A DNA stretch of 64,000 nt from Sphingomonas hankookensis (GTDB taxonomy: Bacteria > Pseudomonadota > Alphaproteobacteria > Sphingomonadales > Sphingomonadaceae), in assembly GCF_028551275.1 (NCBI RefSeq), contig NZ_CP117025.1:1421501-1485500 (forward strand). The letters are read 5' to 3'. Of the stretch, positions 7,191-15,810 are shown piece by piece (position 1 is the first letter of the stretch; each line of letters starts with the position of its first letter). The notes beneath the pieces are model-generated. The model made no database searches, was not told the DNA's origin, and worked only from the letters and a program-made list of their open reading frames with translations. The position numbers and the translations under genes are program-made.

Positions 7191-9710
7191 ATGGAGATGC
7201 CGATGATGCCCGACCTGCAACGCCCCTGGGCCAAGCTGTTGCGGAACGAGGAGAAGGTCGTGGTGGCCGCGCTGCCGCTGGTCGATCATTGCCTCGACGT
7301 CGGGGCGGTGGCGGAGATCGTCTTGCAGGCGTGGCGCGGTCCGCTGGAGGCGGCGGCGGGGCGGGCGCTCGGCGAGCAGGATATCTCGCGATTGGCGGTG
7401 CTGGCGGCGCTGCACGATCTGGGCAAGGCCAATCGCGGGTTTCAGGCGCGGATCGATCCGGCGGCGGAGTTGATCGGTCATACCGGCCAGGTCGCCGCAC
7501 TGCTGAACCATTCGAAGCTCAAGCGGACGCCGGCGGCGGTCGCGTTGCAGGCGATGATCGACGACTGGGATGCCGAACAGCATTTCGCGGCGGTGATGGC
7601 GCATCATGGCAAGCCGCTGGGCGAGTTTCACGAAGCGGCGACGTCGCTCGATTGGGGCAGGCATAACCGGCATTGGATGCCCGAGGGGGACGGCGATCCT
7701 GCTGCCGCCGTCGTGCCGCTGATCGAGGCGGTTCGCGAACGCTGGCCGCGGGCGTGGGAGGCCGGGCCGCCACTCCCGTTGGCGCCGCGCTTCGTGGCGT
7801 TGTTTGCCGGGCTGGTGACGCTGGCGGACTGGCTGGGATCGGACAGCAAGCGCTTTCCGGTGGCGGGGCCGCATGGTGCAGAGCGGGTCGCCCTGCGGGC
7901 GGAGGCGGCGCTGGCGGCGGCGGAGGCGCGGGGGCTGCTGGCGCTCGACACGCCGGCGGGCGATTTCGTCGCGGCATTCGGCAATGCGCCCTACGACTTT
8001 CAGACGGCGGCGGGCGATTGGGGGCCGGTCGCGCTGATCGAGGCGGAGACGGGGTCGGGCAAGACCGAGGCGGCGCTGTGGCGCTGGCTGGAGCTGCGGC
8101 GCGCGGGACAGGTCGACGGGCTGTTCTTCGCGCTGCCGACCCGGTCGGCGGCGGTGCAGTTGCAGCGGCGGGTCGATGCGATGCTGACCTCGGTATGGGG
8201 GGCGGATGGTCCCCGCGCGGTGCTGGCGGTGCCGGGGTATCTGAAGGCGGGCGATGCGAGCGGGCAGGCGTTGCCGGGCTATGCGGTGCGCTGGGACGAT
8301 GGCGCCACGGGCGAGGAGCGGTGGGCGGCGGAGCGGGCCAATCGTTTTCTGGCGGCGCGGGTGGCGGTGGGGACGATCGATCAGGCGTTGCTGGGGGTCC
8401 TGCCGGTCAAGCATGCGCTGTTCCGGTCCAGCGTGCTGGCGCGCAGCCTTTTGGTGGTCGACGAGGTCCATGCGTCGGATGCCTATATGACCGGGCTGCT
8501 CGAACGGCTGCTCGACCAGCATGGCGCGGCGGGCGGGAAGGCGTTGCTGCTGTCGGCGACGCTGGGATCGGGCGCGCGGGCGCGGCTGTTGCGGCAGACG
8601 CCACTGTCGCCCGAAGCGGCGGAGGCAGTGCCCTATCCGGCGTTGTCGGGGCGCGGCGTGGCACCGCGGGCGGCGCGCGGGGCGACCGGACGCGACAAGC
8701 AGGTCAGGGTCGAGGTCGCGCCGATCATGGAGGATGCGTCGGCGATCGCGATGCGGGCGGTGGAGGCGGCGCGCGACGGGGCGGCGGTGCTGGTGGTGCG
8801 CAACAGCGTGGCCGGGGCGGTCGCGGTGGCGCAGGCGGTGGCGGAGCTGGCGCCCGAACTGGCCTTTGCGGTGGAGGGGGTGGCGACGGTCCATCATGGG
8901 CGCTTTGCGGCGACGGACCGCGAAAGGCTGGACACGGCGGTGACCGCGGCGTTCGGCAAGGGGCGCGGGCGTGGCGGGCGGGTGCTGGTGGGCACGCAGA
9001 CGCTGGAACAGTCGCTCGACATCGATGCCGATCTGCTGCTGACCGATCTCGCGCCGGTCGACGTGCTGCTGCAACGGATCGGGCGGTTGCATCGGCATGC
9101 TCGGGCGGAGCGGGGGGCGTTTGCGGAGGCGCGGGCGATCGTGCTGCGGCCGGCGGAGCGGGATTTGACGCCGTTGCTGAAGGGGCGGGCGCTGCACGGG
9201 CTGGGCGGGGCGAGGCGGGTGGCGCCCTATCCCGACCTGTTGCCGGTCGAGGCGACGCTGGCGCTGCTGGAGGACCGGCCGGACATCGCCATTCCGCGCG
9301 ACAATCGGCTGCTGGTCGAACGGGCGCTGCATCCCGAACTGCTCGACGCACTGGCGGAGCGGCTGGGGGTGGCGTGGCAGAACCACCGCAACGAGCGCAA
9401 CGGCGGCGCGGCGGTCGATGCCCAGGCGGCGGGGCAGGTGGCGCTGGACTTCCGGCGGCGCTTTACCGAATGGCTGCCGTTCGACGGGGGCGAGGCGGTG
9501 GCGACGCGGCTGGGTGCGCGCGACCTGCTGGTCGATCTGGCGCAGCCGTTGGCCGGGGCGTTCGGGGGGACTGTCGACCGGATCGCCATTCCGGCGTGGA
9601 TGGCGCCGGGCGTCGGGGATGCGGCGGTCGAGGCGAGAGATGCGCATGGGTTCTCGATCGGGTCGTATCGCTTCGCCTATGACCAGTGGGGCCTGCGCAA
9701 GGCCGATTGA
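7191..9710 (+). CDS. Cas3-like HD-nuclease/helicase, no Cascade genes nearby
   Basis: 839 residues from the ATG at 7191. The N-terminal HD phosphohydrolase domain shows H33, the H75-D76 pair in AALHDLGK, H97 and the H138-H139-G motif, all expected metal ligands of Cas3 nucleases. A superfamily 2 helicase follows with Walker A ETGSGKTEAA, Walker B DEVHASDAYM (the usual Cas3 form is DEVHAYD), SATL motif III and QRIGRLHRH motif VI. A Cas3-type C-terminal region ends at the stop. The start is uncertain: the ATG pair at 7203 has a GGAG six bases upstream and could be the true start. Family knowledge: Cas3 is the effector nuclease of type I CRISPR-Cas and works with Cascade. Here an AmpG-like permease follows and no cas1, cas2, Cascade gene or repeat array is seen to the right, so a CRISPR-independent role with the divergent helicase/methylase pair is inferred. 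Confidence 0.88.
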   Translation: MEMPMMPDLQRPWAKLLRNEEKVVVAALPLVDHCLDVGAVAEIVLQAWRGPLEAAAGRALGEQDISRLAVLAALHDLGKANRGFQARIDPAAELIGHTGQVAALLNHSKLKRTPAAVALQAMIDDWDAEQHFAAVMAHHGKPLGEFHEAATSLDWGRHNRHWMPEGDGDPAAAVVPLIEAVRERWPRAWEAGPPLPLAPRFVALFAGLVTLADWLGSDSKRFPVAGPHGAERVALRAEAALAAAEARGLLALDTPAGDFVAAFGNAPYDFQTAAGDWGPVALIEAETGSGKTEAALWRWLELRRAGQVDGLFFALPTRSAAVQLQRRVDAMLTSVWGADGPRAVLAVPGYLKAGDASGQALPGYAVRWDDGATGEERWAAERANRFLAARVAVGTIDQALLGVLPVKHALFRSSVLARSLLVVDEVHASDAYMTGLLERLLDQHGAAGGKALLLSATLGSGARARLLRQTPLSPEAAEAVPYPALSGRGVAPRAARGATGRDKQVRVEVAPIMEDASAIAMRAVEAARDGAAVLVVRNSVAGAVAVAQAVAELAPELAFAVEGVATVHHGRFAATDRERLDTAVTAAFGKGRGRGGRVLVGTQTLEQSLDIDADLLLTDLAPVDVLLQRIGRLHRHARAERGAFAEARAIVLRPAERDLTPLLKGRALHGLGGARRVAPYPDLLPVEATLALLEDRPDIAIPRDNRLLVERALHPELLDALAERLGVAWQNHRNERNGGAAVDAQAAGQVALDFRRRFTEWLPFDGGEAVATRLGARDLLVDLAQPLAGAFGGTVDRIAIPAWMAPGVGDAAVEARDAHGFSIGSYRFAYDQWGLRKAD

Positions 9711-9802
9711 AATATGCGTGCGGGTATAACCGGCGGTCATGGGCCGGTTGACGTGGGAAGCGGATCGTTTGAGGTTCGCGCTTTGCCGTGTCCGGAGTAG
9801 CC

Positions 9803-11301
9803 ATGACCGCATCCGCCGCCGCTGCGGTCCCGCCCGCCGACGCCGTCGTCCATCCAGGGCGCAGCGCGATGCTGCTCTACGGGCTGCTGGGCTTTTCGGC
9901 CGGGCTGCCCTTCTACATGTTCTCGACGGTGCTGGCGCTGCGGTTGCAGGCGCATGGCGTGGCGCTGACGGTGCTGGGTTTCTTCGCGTGGGTGCAACTG
10001 CTGCCGACGCTGAAGTTCGTGTGGGCGCCGCTGCTCGACCGGTACGATGTGCCGGGGTTCAGCCGCTTCTGGGGCAAGAGGCGCGGGTGGATCATGCTGG
10101 CGCAGCTGGGCATCGTCACCGCGATGGGGGCGATGGCGTGGACGGCGGATGACGCCAGCCTGCCCGTCACCGCGCTGTTCGCGGTGCTGCTCGCCTTCTG
10201 GACCACGACGCTGGAGGTCGCGGCCGATGCGTGGCGTATCGAGCTGTTCCCGACGCAGGACCAGCAGGGGCCGATCGTCGCCGCGAACCTGTGGGGATAC
10301 CGCACGGCCATGGTCGCGGCAGGCAGCGGGGCGTTGTTGCTGGCGGACAATGGCGGGTGGACACTCGCCTATCTGCTGATCGCGGTCGCGGCGTTCCTGC
10401 CGTTTCCGATCCTTGCCGCGATGCGGCCCGAGGACGGGCGGGGCGGGGGGCGGATGGTGGCGCTGACCACCGGAATTTTGGGCGGGGCGGTGATCCTCGT
10501 CGCCGCTTGTGCCGTGACCGCTGCGGTCGGCTATGTCCTGCTGTCGGCGGCCGAGGGGATCGGGATCGATGCGAAGAGCAACGTCACGCCCTGGGTGCTG
10601 GGGCTGTGCATGGTGCCGTTCGTCGCGATGGCGGCGGGGTTGCCATGGATCCGCAAGGCTCCGCCGACCGCGCCGATCCGCACCTCGACCGCGATCGGGC
10701 CCTATGTCGATTTCTTCTGGCGGTTTCAGTATGCCGCGATCCTGCTGATGGTCTTCGTCTCGCTGTACCGGATGGGCGACGTGCTGGCGCTGAACCTGTC
10801 CAAGCCGATGATCAAGGATTTGGGCTATACGCTCAGCCAGATCGGGCGGGCGGATGGCGTGGTGGCGCTGGCGGCGAGCATGGTCGGCGTGGGTTTGGGC
10901 GGATGGATGGTCACGCGGCGGCCGATGCTGTGGGCGCTGGCGGTGGGGGCGGTCGTGGCGGCGATCGGCAATTTCGGGTTCGTGTGGCTGGCGCATCAGC
11001 CGGTCAGCGAGGCGATGCTGTATGTCGCCACCGCGCTCGACCAGTTCGGCAACGGCTTTGCGGGGGCGGTGTTCGTCGTCTATCTCTCGCTGCTGGTGAA
11101 TCCGCGCCATCCGGGGGCGCAATATGCGTTCCTGACCGGCTTTGCTTTCCTGTTGCCGCGGATGCTGGCGGGGGCGGGGGATCGATGGTCGGGGTGATCG
11201 GCTATGACGGGTTCTTCCTGCTGTCGGGGGCGGTGAGCCTGGCCGCGATCCCGTTGCTGCCGGCGCTGGCGAAAATCCGGGCGCGGGAGGATGATGCGTG
11301 A
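9803..11301 (+). CDS. AmpG-like MFS muropeptide permease, frameshifted near the 3' end
   Basis: The uninterrupted frame runs from ATG 9803 (GGAG five bases upstream) to a stop at 11197. It encodes a multi-spanning membrane protein with the AmpG-type opening GLLGFSAGLPFYMF and a charged KFVWAPLLDRYD loop. The expected last membrane segment (VIGYDGFFLLSGAVSLA) continues in the next frame to 11301. The switch falls in a run of G5-C-G5 near 11167-11180 and equals one missing base; restored, the protein would have about 499 residues, the usual AmpG length. AmpG-family permeases bring GlcNAc-anhydroMurNAc peptides into the cytoplasm. The downstream gene starts on the GTGA that overlaps this restored stop, which supports the corrected 3' end. 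It may be a real null allele or a sequencing error. Confidence 0.75.
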
Positions 11302-12311
11302 TCGATCGGGCCTTTGCCGAAGCGGCGCGCTATGTCGCCGAGGGGCGGATACCGGGGGCGACGCTGGGGATCGTGACCGCCGAGGGCGCGCGGGAGGTGC
11401 GGGTCGCTGGCCTTGCCCGCCGGGTGCCGGACGAGGTGCCGCTGACCCGCGCGCATTGGTTCGATCTGGCGTCGGTCAGCAAGGTCATCGCGACCACGCG
11501 GTTCGTGCTGCAACTGGCCGACGAAGGGCGGATCGATCTCGACCGGCCGCTGACCGATGCGATCCCCGACCTGCGGCAATATGACGTGGGCGGCGCGGCG
11601 GAGCGGCGGCTGACGTTTCGCGACTGTCTGGTCCACCGGACGTTCCTGCCCGCGGTCGAGCCGATCTATACCTATGGCGACGATCCGGCGCGGCTGCGGG
11701 CGTTCGTGTTGCAGCGCGAGTGGAAGCACGGGCCGGCGGTCTATTCGGACATCAACTTCATTTTGCTGGGGATTGCGGTCGAGCGTATCACCGGCGCGGG
11801 GCTGGACGCGCTGCCGCTGGGGCCGGGACTGAGCTGGGGGCCGCCGCCGGGGCCGGCGGTCGCGACCGAGCATTGTTCGTGGCGCGGGCGGGTGCTGGTG
11901 GGCGAGGTGCATGACGAGAATTGCTCGGCGATGGGCGGCCGGACCGGGCATGCCGGGCTGTTCGGGACGGTCGACGGGGTGCTGGATTTCGCAGCTGGGC
12001 TGCTCGACGGGAACGGGGCGTCGGCGGCGATGCTCGACGCGATCCGGACGCCGGTGGAGGGGCATCGCACGGCGGGGTGGGAGATCCGTTTTCCGGGGTG
12101 GTCCGGCGGGCAGGCGTGCTCGGCGGGGACGATCGGGCATACCGGGTTTACCGGGACGGGGTTGTGGGTCGATTTCGAGCGCGGGCTGGCGTGGACGCTG
12201 CTGACCAATCGAGTGCATCCGACGCGGCATTTCGATAGCGGGATTTTCGAGTTGCGGCCGGCGACGGGGGATGCGGTGGTGGCGGGGTTTGATGCGATGT
12301 CAAAGGGTTAG
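11298..12311 (+). CDS. Beta-lactamase-fold serine hydrolase, PBP4B/YfeW-like
   Basis: 337 residues, GTG start overlapping the restored stop of the permease gene. The three active-site elements of penicillin-recognising enzymes are visible: SVSK (S59, K62), Y149-S-D in the Y-x-N position, and H281-T-G in the K-T-G position. The segment VHDENCSAMGG...GHAGLFGT closely resembles YfeW/PBP4B, a D-Ala-D-Ala carboxypeptidase encoded beside murQ-murP in E. coli. No signal peptide is evident in the first 30 residues, so it may act in the cytoplasm on imported muropeptides or be an esterase-like relative. Coupling to an AmpG-like permease supports a role in cell-wall recycling. Substrate is not known from sequence. 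Confidence 0.75.
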   Translation: MIDRAFAEAARYVAEGRIPGATLGIVTAEGAREVRVAGLARRVPDEVPLTRAHWFDLASVSKVIATTRFVLQLADEGRIDLDRPLTDAIPDLRQYDVGGAAERRLTFRDCLVHRTFLPAVEPIYTYGDDPARLRAFVLQREWKHGPAVYSDINFILLGIAVERITGAGLDALPLGPGLSWGPPPGPAVATEHCSWRGRVLVGEVHDENCSAMGGRTGHAGLFGTVDGVLDFAAGLLDGNGASAAMLDAIRTPVEGHRTAGWEIRFPGWSGGQACSAGTIGHTGFTGTGLWVDFERGLAWTLLTNRVHPTRHFDSGIFELRPATGDAVVAGFDAMSKG

Positions 12312-12704
12312 TGGATTTGGGGGGCAAAGTTCACTAAGTTCACACTCGTGGCGGTTTTGGGTGGCGTTTGGTTTGGGGCGGGTTGCGGCGGTTCGAAAGA
12401 GCGTCCGCAGGGTTAGCTGAGGCGGCGTTTGTAGGAAAGCAGAGGGTTCGTCGCTTCTACGTGGGCCGGGGCCTCGTGTGGCGAGGCACGCGCTTCGCTA
12501 CGGGGAGATCCCAGCCTTGGCTGGGATGACGTTTGGGGCCGGAATGGAGGCGGCGTTTCGGCTTTTGCGGAAGAAGAAGCGGGACCCCGGATCAAGTCCG
12601 GGGTGACGGTCGGGGAGCGTACCCCCGCGTAGGCGGGGGTTCAGATCCGCGGGCGGTGTCGTTTGTTGCCCTGGGCCCCCGCCTTCGCGGGGGTACGGTG
12701 CGCC
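12312..12704. other. Gene-free stretch with three REP-like elements
   Basis: A 393-base gap between convergent genes (serine hydrolase and LysR regulator). 12504-12531 is a short palindrome built on ATCCCAGCC/GGCTGGGAT, 12576-12608 is a half copy of family A, and 12618-12698 is a full family B palindrome ending in CGGGGGTACGG. The first 190 bases show no gene or recognisable signal. Confidence 0.8.
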
Positions 12705-13589
12705 TTACGCCGCTTCGATCACCTCGCGCAGCACGCCCAGAAACTCGCTGGCCAGCGCGCTGGGCGGGCGGTCTAGCAGGTGCATGGCGTGGACGTCGAA
12801 GGTCAGCGAGGGCTTCAACGCACGCATGGCGAGGCCGTCGGCGAGCGAGGCTTCGGCGGTGAAATTGTCGACGACGCTCAACCCCACGCCCGCGCGGACC
12901 AGCGCGGCGGCGATGTAGAAGGTGCGGGCGGAGGCGACCTCCTGCAATTCGATGCCGAGGCGTTCGAGTTCCTGTGCGAAGAGCTGGCCGATGGGACCGC
13001 TGGCCGCCAGCGTGATAAAGGGGTGGCCGACGAGTTGCGGCAGGTCGATCCGCGCCGCCATGCCGGGCAGGTCCGCCTCGCGGTAGAGGACGACGAGTTC
13101 GCCTTCGCCCAGCCACACCTTGCCGAGCGGAGCGCCGCGCGGGACTTCGGCGGCGATGGCGATGTCGGTCTCGCGTTCGTACAGCTTGCGCAGCAGGTCG
13201 TCGTGATGGACGGTCTGCAGGTCGAAGCGGACGTCGGGGCGCCTGGCCATGAAGCGGGCGACGGCGGTCGGTAGCGCGCCCAAGGCGAGGCTGGGCAGCG
13301 CCGAGATGCGCAGCGTCGCGCCGCCGCCGCTGCGCAGGTTGCGGCCGGCTTCGCGCAAGGCACGGACGCGTTCCTGAATGTCGGCGACGTCGCCGAACAG
13401 GGCATGGGCGTCTTCGGTGGGCACGAGGCGGCTGTTGGTGCGCTGGAACAGTTCGAAGCCCAATAGCGTCTCGGCATGGCGCAGCGTTTTGGAGACCGAG
13501 GGCTGCGAGATGTTGAGCGCGCGGGCCGCCGCACTGACCGATCCATTGACGTAGACCGCGTGGAAGATTTCGATGTGGCGCAGGTTCAT
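12705..13589 (-). CDS. LysR-family transcriptional regulator of the D-glutamate operon
   Basis: 294 residues. The N-terminal winged helix-turn-helix starts MNLRHIEIFHAVYVNGSVSA and contains the recognition-helix stretch ISQPSVSKTLRHAE. The remainder is a LysR substrate-binding domain. The ATG at 13589 overlaps the symporter stop (ATGA), so it is the fourth gene of dgcN-dgcA-symporter-lysR rather than being divergently placed as most LysR genes are. The likely ligand is D-glutamate, its N-acetyl derivative or another operon substrate (inference from position). Autoregulation through the dgcN promoter would follow from this layout. Confidence 0.88.
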   Translation of the reverse strand: MNLRHIEIFHAVYVNGSVSAAARALNISQPSVSKTLRHAETLLGFELFQRTNSRLVPTEDAHALFGDVADIQERVRALREAGRNLRSGGGATLRISALPSLALGALPTAVARFMARRPDVRFDLQTVHHDDLLRKLYERETDIAIAAEVPRGAPLGKVWLGEGELVVLYREADLPGMAARIDLPQLVGHPFITLAASGPIGQLFAQELERLGIELQEVASARTFYIAAALVRAGVGLSVVDNFTAEASLADGLAMRALKPSLTFDVHAMHLLDRPPSALASEFLGVLREVIEAA

Positions 13590-14824
13590 GTCGCCACTTG
13601 GCCCCGATAGCGCGCCTCGTCCAGCCCGTGTTCGGCGCGCGCCACCAGTGTCGCGACGGTCAGGTTGGCGCTGGCCGAGGGGACGGTGCGGGTCATGTCG
13701 AGCAGCCGGTCGAAGGGGAGGACGAGGCCGACGACCAGCGCGGTCTGTTCCGCGCCGACCCCGACCGCGCCGAGCATCGCCGCCAGCATGAACAGCGAGG
13801 CGGAGGGAACGGGCGCGGTGCCGAAGGCGGCGAGGGCGCCGGTCGCGAGCATGACGCCGAGCATCCAGGCGTCGGGAACGATGCCGAGCGCCTGCAACGC
13901 GAACTGGCCGAGCAGGCCTACATACATCGCCGTCCCGTCCTTGCCGATGCTGGCGCCCAAGGGCAGCACGGTCGAGGTGATGGGCCGGGCGATGCCGAGA
14001 TTGTCCTGGCTGACCCGGAGCGCGACCGGCAGGGTGGCCGAGGACGAGGCGGTCGAGAAGGCGACGATCAGCGCATCGACGATCCCGCGAAAGAAGCGCA
14101 CCACCGGCAACCGCGCGACGAAGCGCAGCAGCCCGGCATGAAATGCCATCTGGGTCAGCGAGGCGAGGATGACGCACAGCGCCAGCCAGCCGACATGGAC
14201 GAACACCGCCGTGCCGCCGCTTGCCACCGCATTGGCGATGAGGGCGAGGACGCCGAACGGGGTCACCTCCATCACGATGCGGACGAGGTGGAGCAGGACG
14301 GCGGCAAGCCCCTGAAGGAGGGCGACGACCGGCTTGCCCGCTTCGCCCGATACCACGCTGGCGATGCCGAGCAGGACGGCGACGAAGATGATGGCGAGCA
14401 TGTCGCCCTTTGCCAGCGCGTCGACGATATTGACGGGGACGATGCCGAGCAGCTGGTCGGCAGGCGTGACGGGCGGGCCGAGGACGTGCGGCGCGACACC
14501 CGACAGGGCGATGCCGCTGCCGGGTTGCAGCAGCAGGCCGAACCCCATGCCGATCGACACCGCGACCAACGTGGTGAAGGCGAACAGCGCGACGGTTCGC
14601 CCGCCGATGCCGCCCAGCCGGCGCGGATCGCCCAGCGAGGCGATGCCGGCGGCGATGGTGATCAGGACGACCGGCACGACCAGCATCTTGATGAGGCGGA
14701 CGAACAGGTCGCCGACGATCTTGATCGCCGCAGCGCCCTCCGGCCACAACAGGCCGATCACGACGCCGAGGAACAGCGCGGCGACGACGCGCTGCCACAG
14801 GGGGATCGCGAACCAGCGGCGCAT
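13586..14824 (-). CDS. Dicarboxylate/amino-acid:cation symporter (SDF/DAACS family)
   Basis: 412 residues with the GltP/DctA fold: eight membrane helices and two re-entrant loops are expected. The serine-rich loop reads STASSSATLP (about 258-266). The family motif normally written NMDGT is GKDGT here (294-298), so the Asn and Met near the cation site are replaced by Gly and Lys. The C-terminal DxTRT...N substrate-binding stretch is kept. The ATG at 14824 overlaps the dgcA stop by one base (TGATG); a TTG three bases upstream is less likely. Co-transcribed with dgcN and dgcA, it probably imports D-glutamate or an N-acyl derivative. The motif change could alter ion coupling. Confidence 0.85.
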   Translation of the reverse strand: MRRWFAIPLWQRVVAALFLGVVIGLLWPEGAAAIKIVGDLFVRLIKMLVVPVVLITIAAGIASLGDPRRLGGIGGRTVALFAFTTLVAVSIGMGFGLLLQPGSGIALSGVAPHVLGPPVTPADQLLGIVPVNIVDALAKGDMLAIIFVAVLLGIASVVSGEAGKPVVALLQGLAAVLLHLVRIVMEVTPFGVLALIANAVASGGTAVFVHVGWLALCVILASLTQMAFHAGLLRFVARLPVVRFFRGIVDALIVAFSTASSSATLPVALRVSQDNLGIARPITSTVLPLGASIGKDGTAMYVGLLGQFALQALGIVPDAWMLGVMLATGALAAFGTAPVPSASLFMLAAMLGAVGVGAEQTALVVGLVLPFDRLLDMTRTVPSASANLTVATLVARAEHGLDEARYRGQVAT

Positions 14825-15810
14825 CAATTGCCCCAGAAGCCCGGCGTGGCGGGCGACAACATGCCTTCATGGTCGGTGACGCCGCCTGCGCGGTCTTCGC
14901 TCAGCCACAGCGGACCGTCGAGATCGACGAACGACGCCCGGCCGCCCAGCTGCATGGCCGGCGCGATGCCCAGCGACGAACAGACCATGCACCCGACCAT
15001 CAACCCGAATCCCTTTGCGTGCGCCCTGCCGGCCAGCACCAGTGCTTCGGTCAGCCCGCCGGTCTTGTCGAGCTTGATGTTTACCACGTCGTAGCGGCCG
15101 GCGAGGCGGTCGAGATCGGCGGCGGTGTGGAGCGCTTCGTCGGCGGCGATGGGGACGGGGCTGTCGAAGGTGGCGAGGTCATGATCTTCGCCGGCGGGGA
15201 GCGGCTGTTCGAGCAGGTCGACGCGCCATTCGATCAGGCGTTCGCGTAAAGACCGGAGCGTGTCGATCGTCCAGCTTTCATTGGGATCGACGATCAGGCG
15301 GGGCAAGGGCGCGACGCTGCGGATCGCGGCGATCTGGGCGGCGGGGTCGGTGCGGTCGACCTTGACCTTGAGCAGGGGCACGGTCGCGACCTTGGCCGCT
15401 GCGCGGGCCATGGCGTCGGGGGTGTCGAGGCCGATGGTGATGGCGGACGGCAGCGCAACCGGTTCGTCGAGGCCGGCGAGGGCGGCGACCGTCGTGCCGG
15501 CGAGGCGGGCTTCGAGATCCCATAGCGCGCAGTCGACCGCGTTGCGCGCGGCCCCGGCGGGGAGCAGCGCGGCGAGGTCCTGTCGGCCGGCGCCGTCGGC
15601 CAGCGCCGGGGCGATGGCGCGGATCGCGGCGATCGTGTCCTCGATCGTCTCGCCATAGCGGGCATAGGGGACGGCTTCGCCTCTCCCGATCGTTCCGCCT
15701 TCGCGAAGGGTGACGGTGACGACATCGGCCGCCGTCTTCACCCCCCGCGAAATGCGGAACGGGGTGCTCAGGCCGAAACGGTCATGGGCGACGTCGAGGT
15801 GTCGAAGCAT
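14824..15810 (-). CDS. dgcA: Enolase-superfamily racemase/epimerase DgcA
   Basis: 328 residues of the dipeptide-epimerase (L-Ala-D/L-Glu epimerase) branch of the enolase superfamily. Visible catalytic set: K-x-K in LLKVKVD, the metal ligands in VDPNESW, EQPLP and AADEALH, and the second lysine in NIKLDKTGG. The DUF1611 partner next to it suggests DgcA, reported as an N-acetyl-D-glutamate racemase in a D-glutamate catabolic pathway; L-Ala-D/L-Glu epimerase (YcjG) is the alternative, and both fit peptidoglycan salvage. The ATG at 15810 lies inside the end of dgcN, a 43-base overlap. It is preferred because the protein then begins with the usual short strand before FGLSTPFRISRG. Confidence 0.82.
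   Translation of the reverse strand: MLRHLDVAHDRFGLSTPFRISRGVKTAADVVTVTLREGGTIGRGEAVPYARYGETIEDTIAAIRAIAPALADGAGRQDLAALLPAGAARNAVDCALWDLEARLAGTTVAALAGLDEPVALPSAITIGLDTPDAMARAAAKVATVPLLKVKVDRTDPAAQIAAIRSVAPLPRLIVDPNESWTIDTLRSLRERLIEWRVDLLEQPLPAGEDHDLATFDSPVPIAADEALHTAADLDRLAGRYDVVNIKLDKTGGLTEALVLAGRAHAKGFGLMVGCMVCSSLGIAPAMQLGGRASFVDLDGPLWLSEDRAGGVTDHEGMLSPATPGFWGN

Noticed and set aside
7122..9812. An 896-residue open frame on the minus strand opposite the Cas3-like gene
   Set aside because: It is a GC-rich antisense shadow with Arg/Pro/His-rich composition and no domain, while the plus strand encodes all Cas3 motifs.
11160..11190. Programmed -1 frameshift in the permease gene
   Set aside because: No slippery heptamer of X-XXY-YYZ form or downstream structure was evident; a missing G in a homopolymer is simpler.
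12705..14870. A single 721-residue frame joining LysR to upstream sequence
   Set aside because: Only the part from ATG 13589 looks like LysR; the rest is the wrong frame of the symporter gene.
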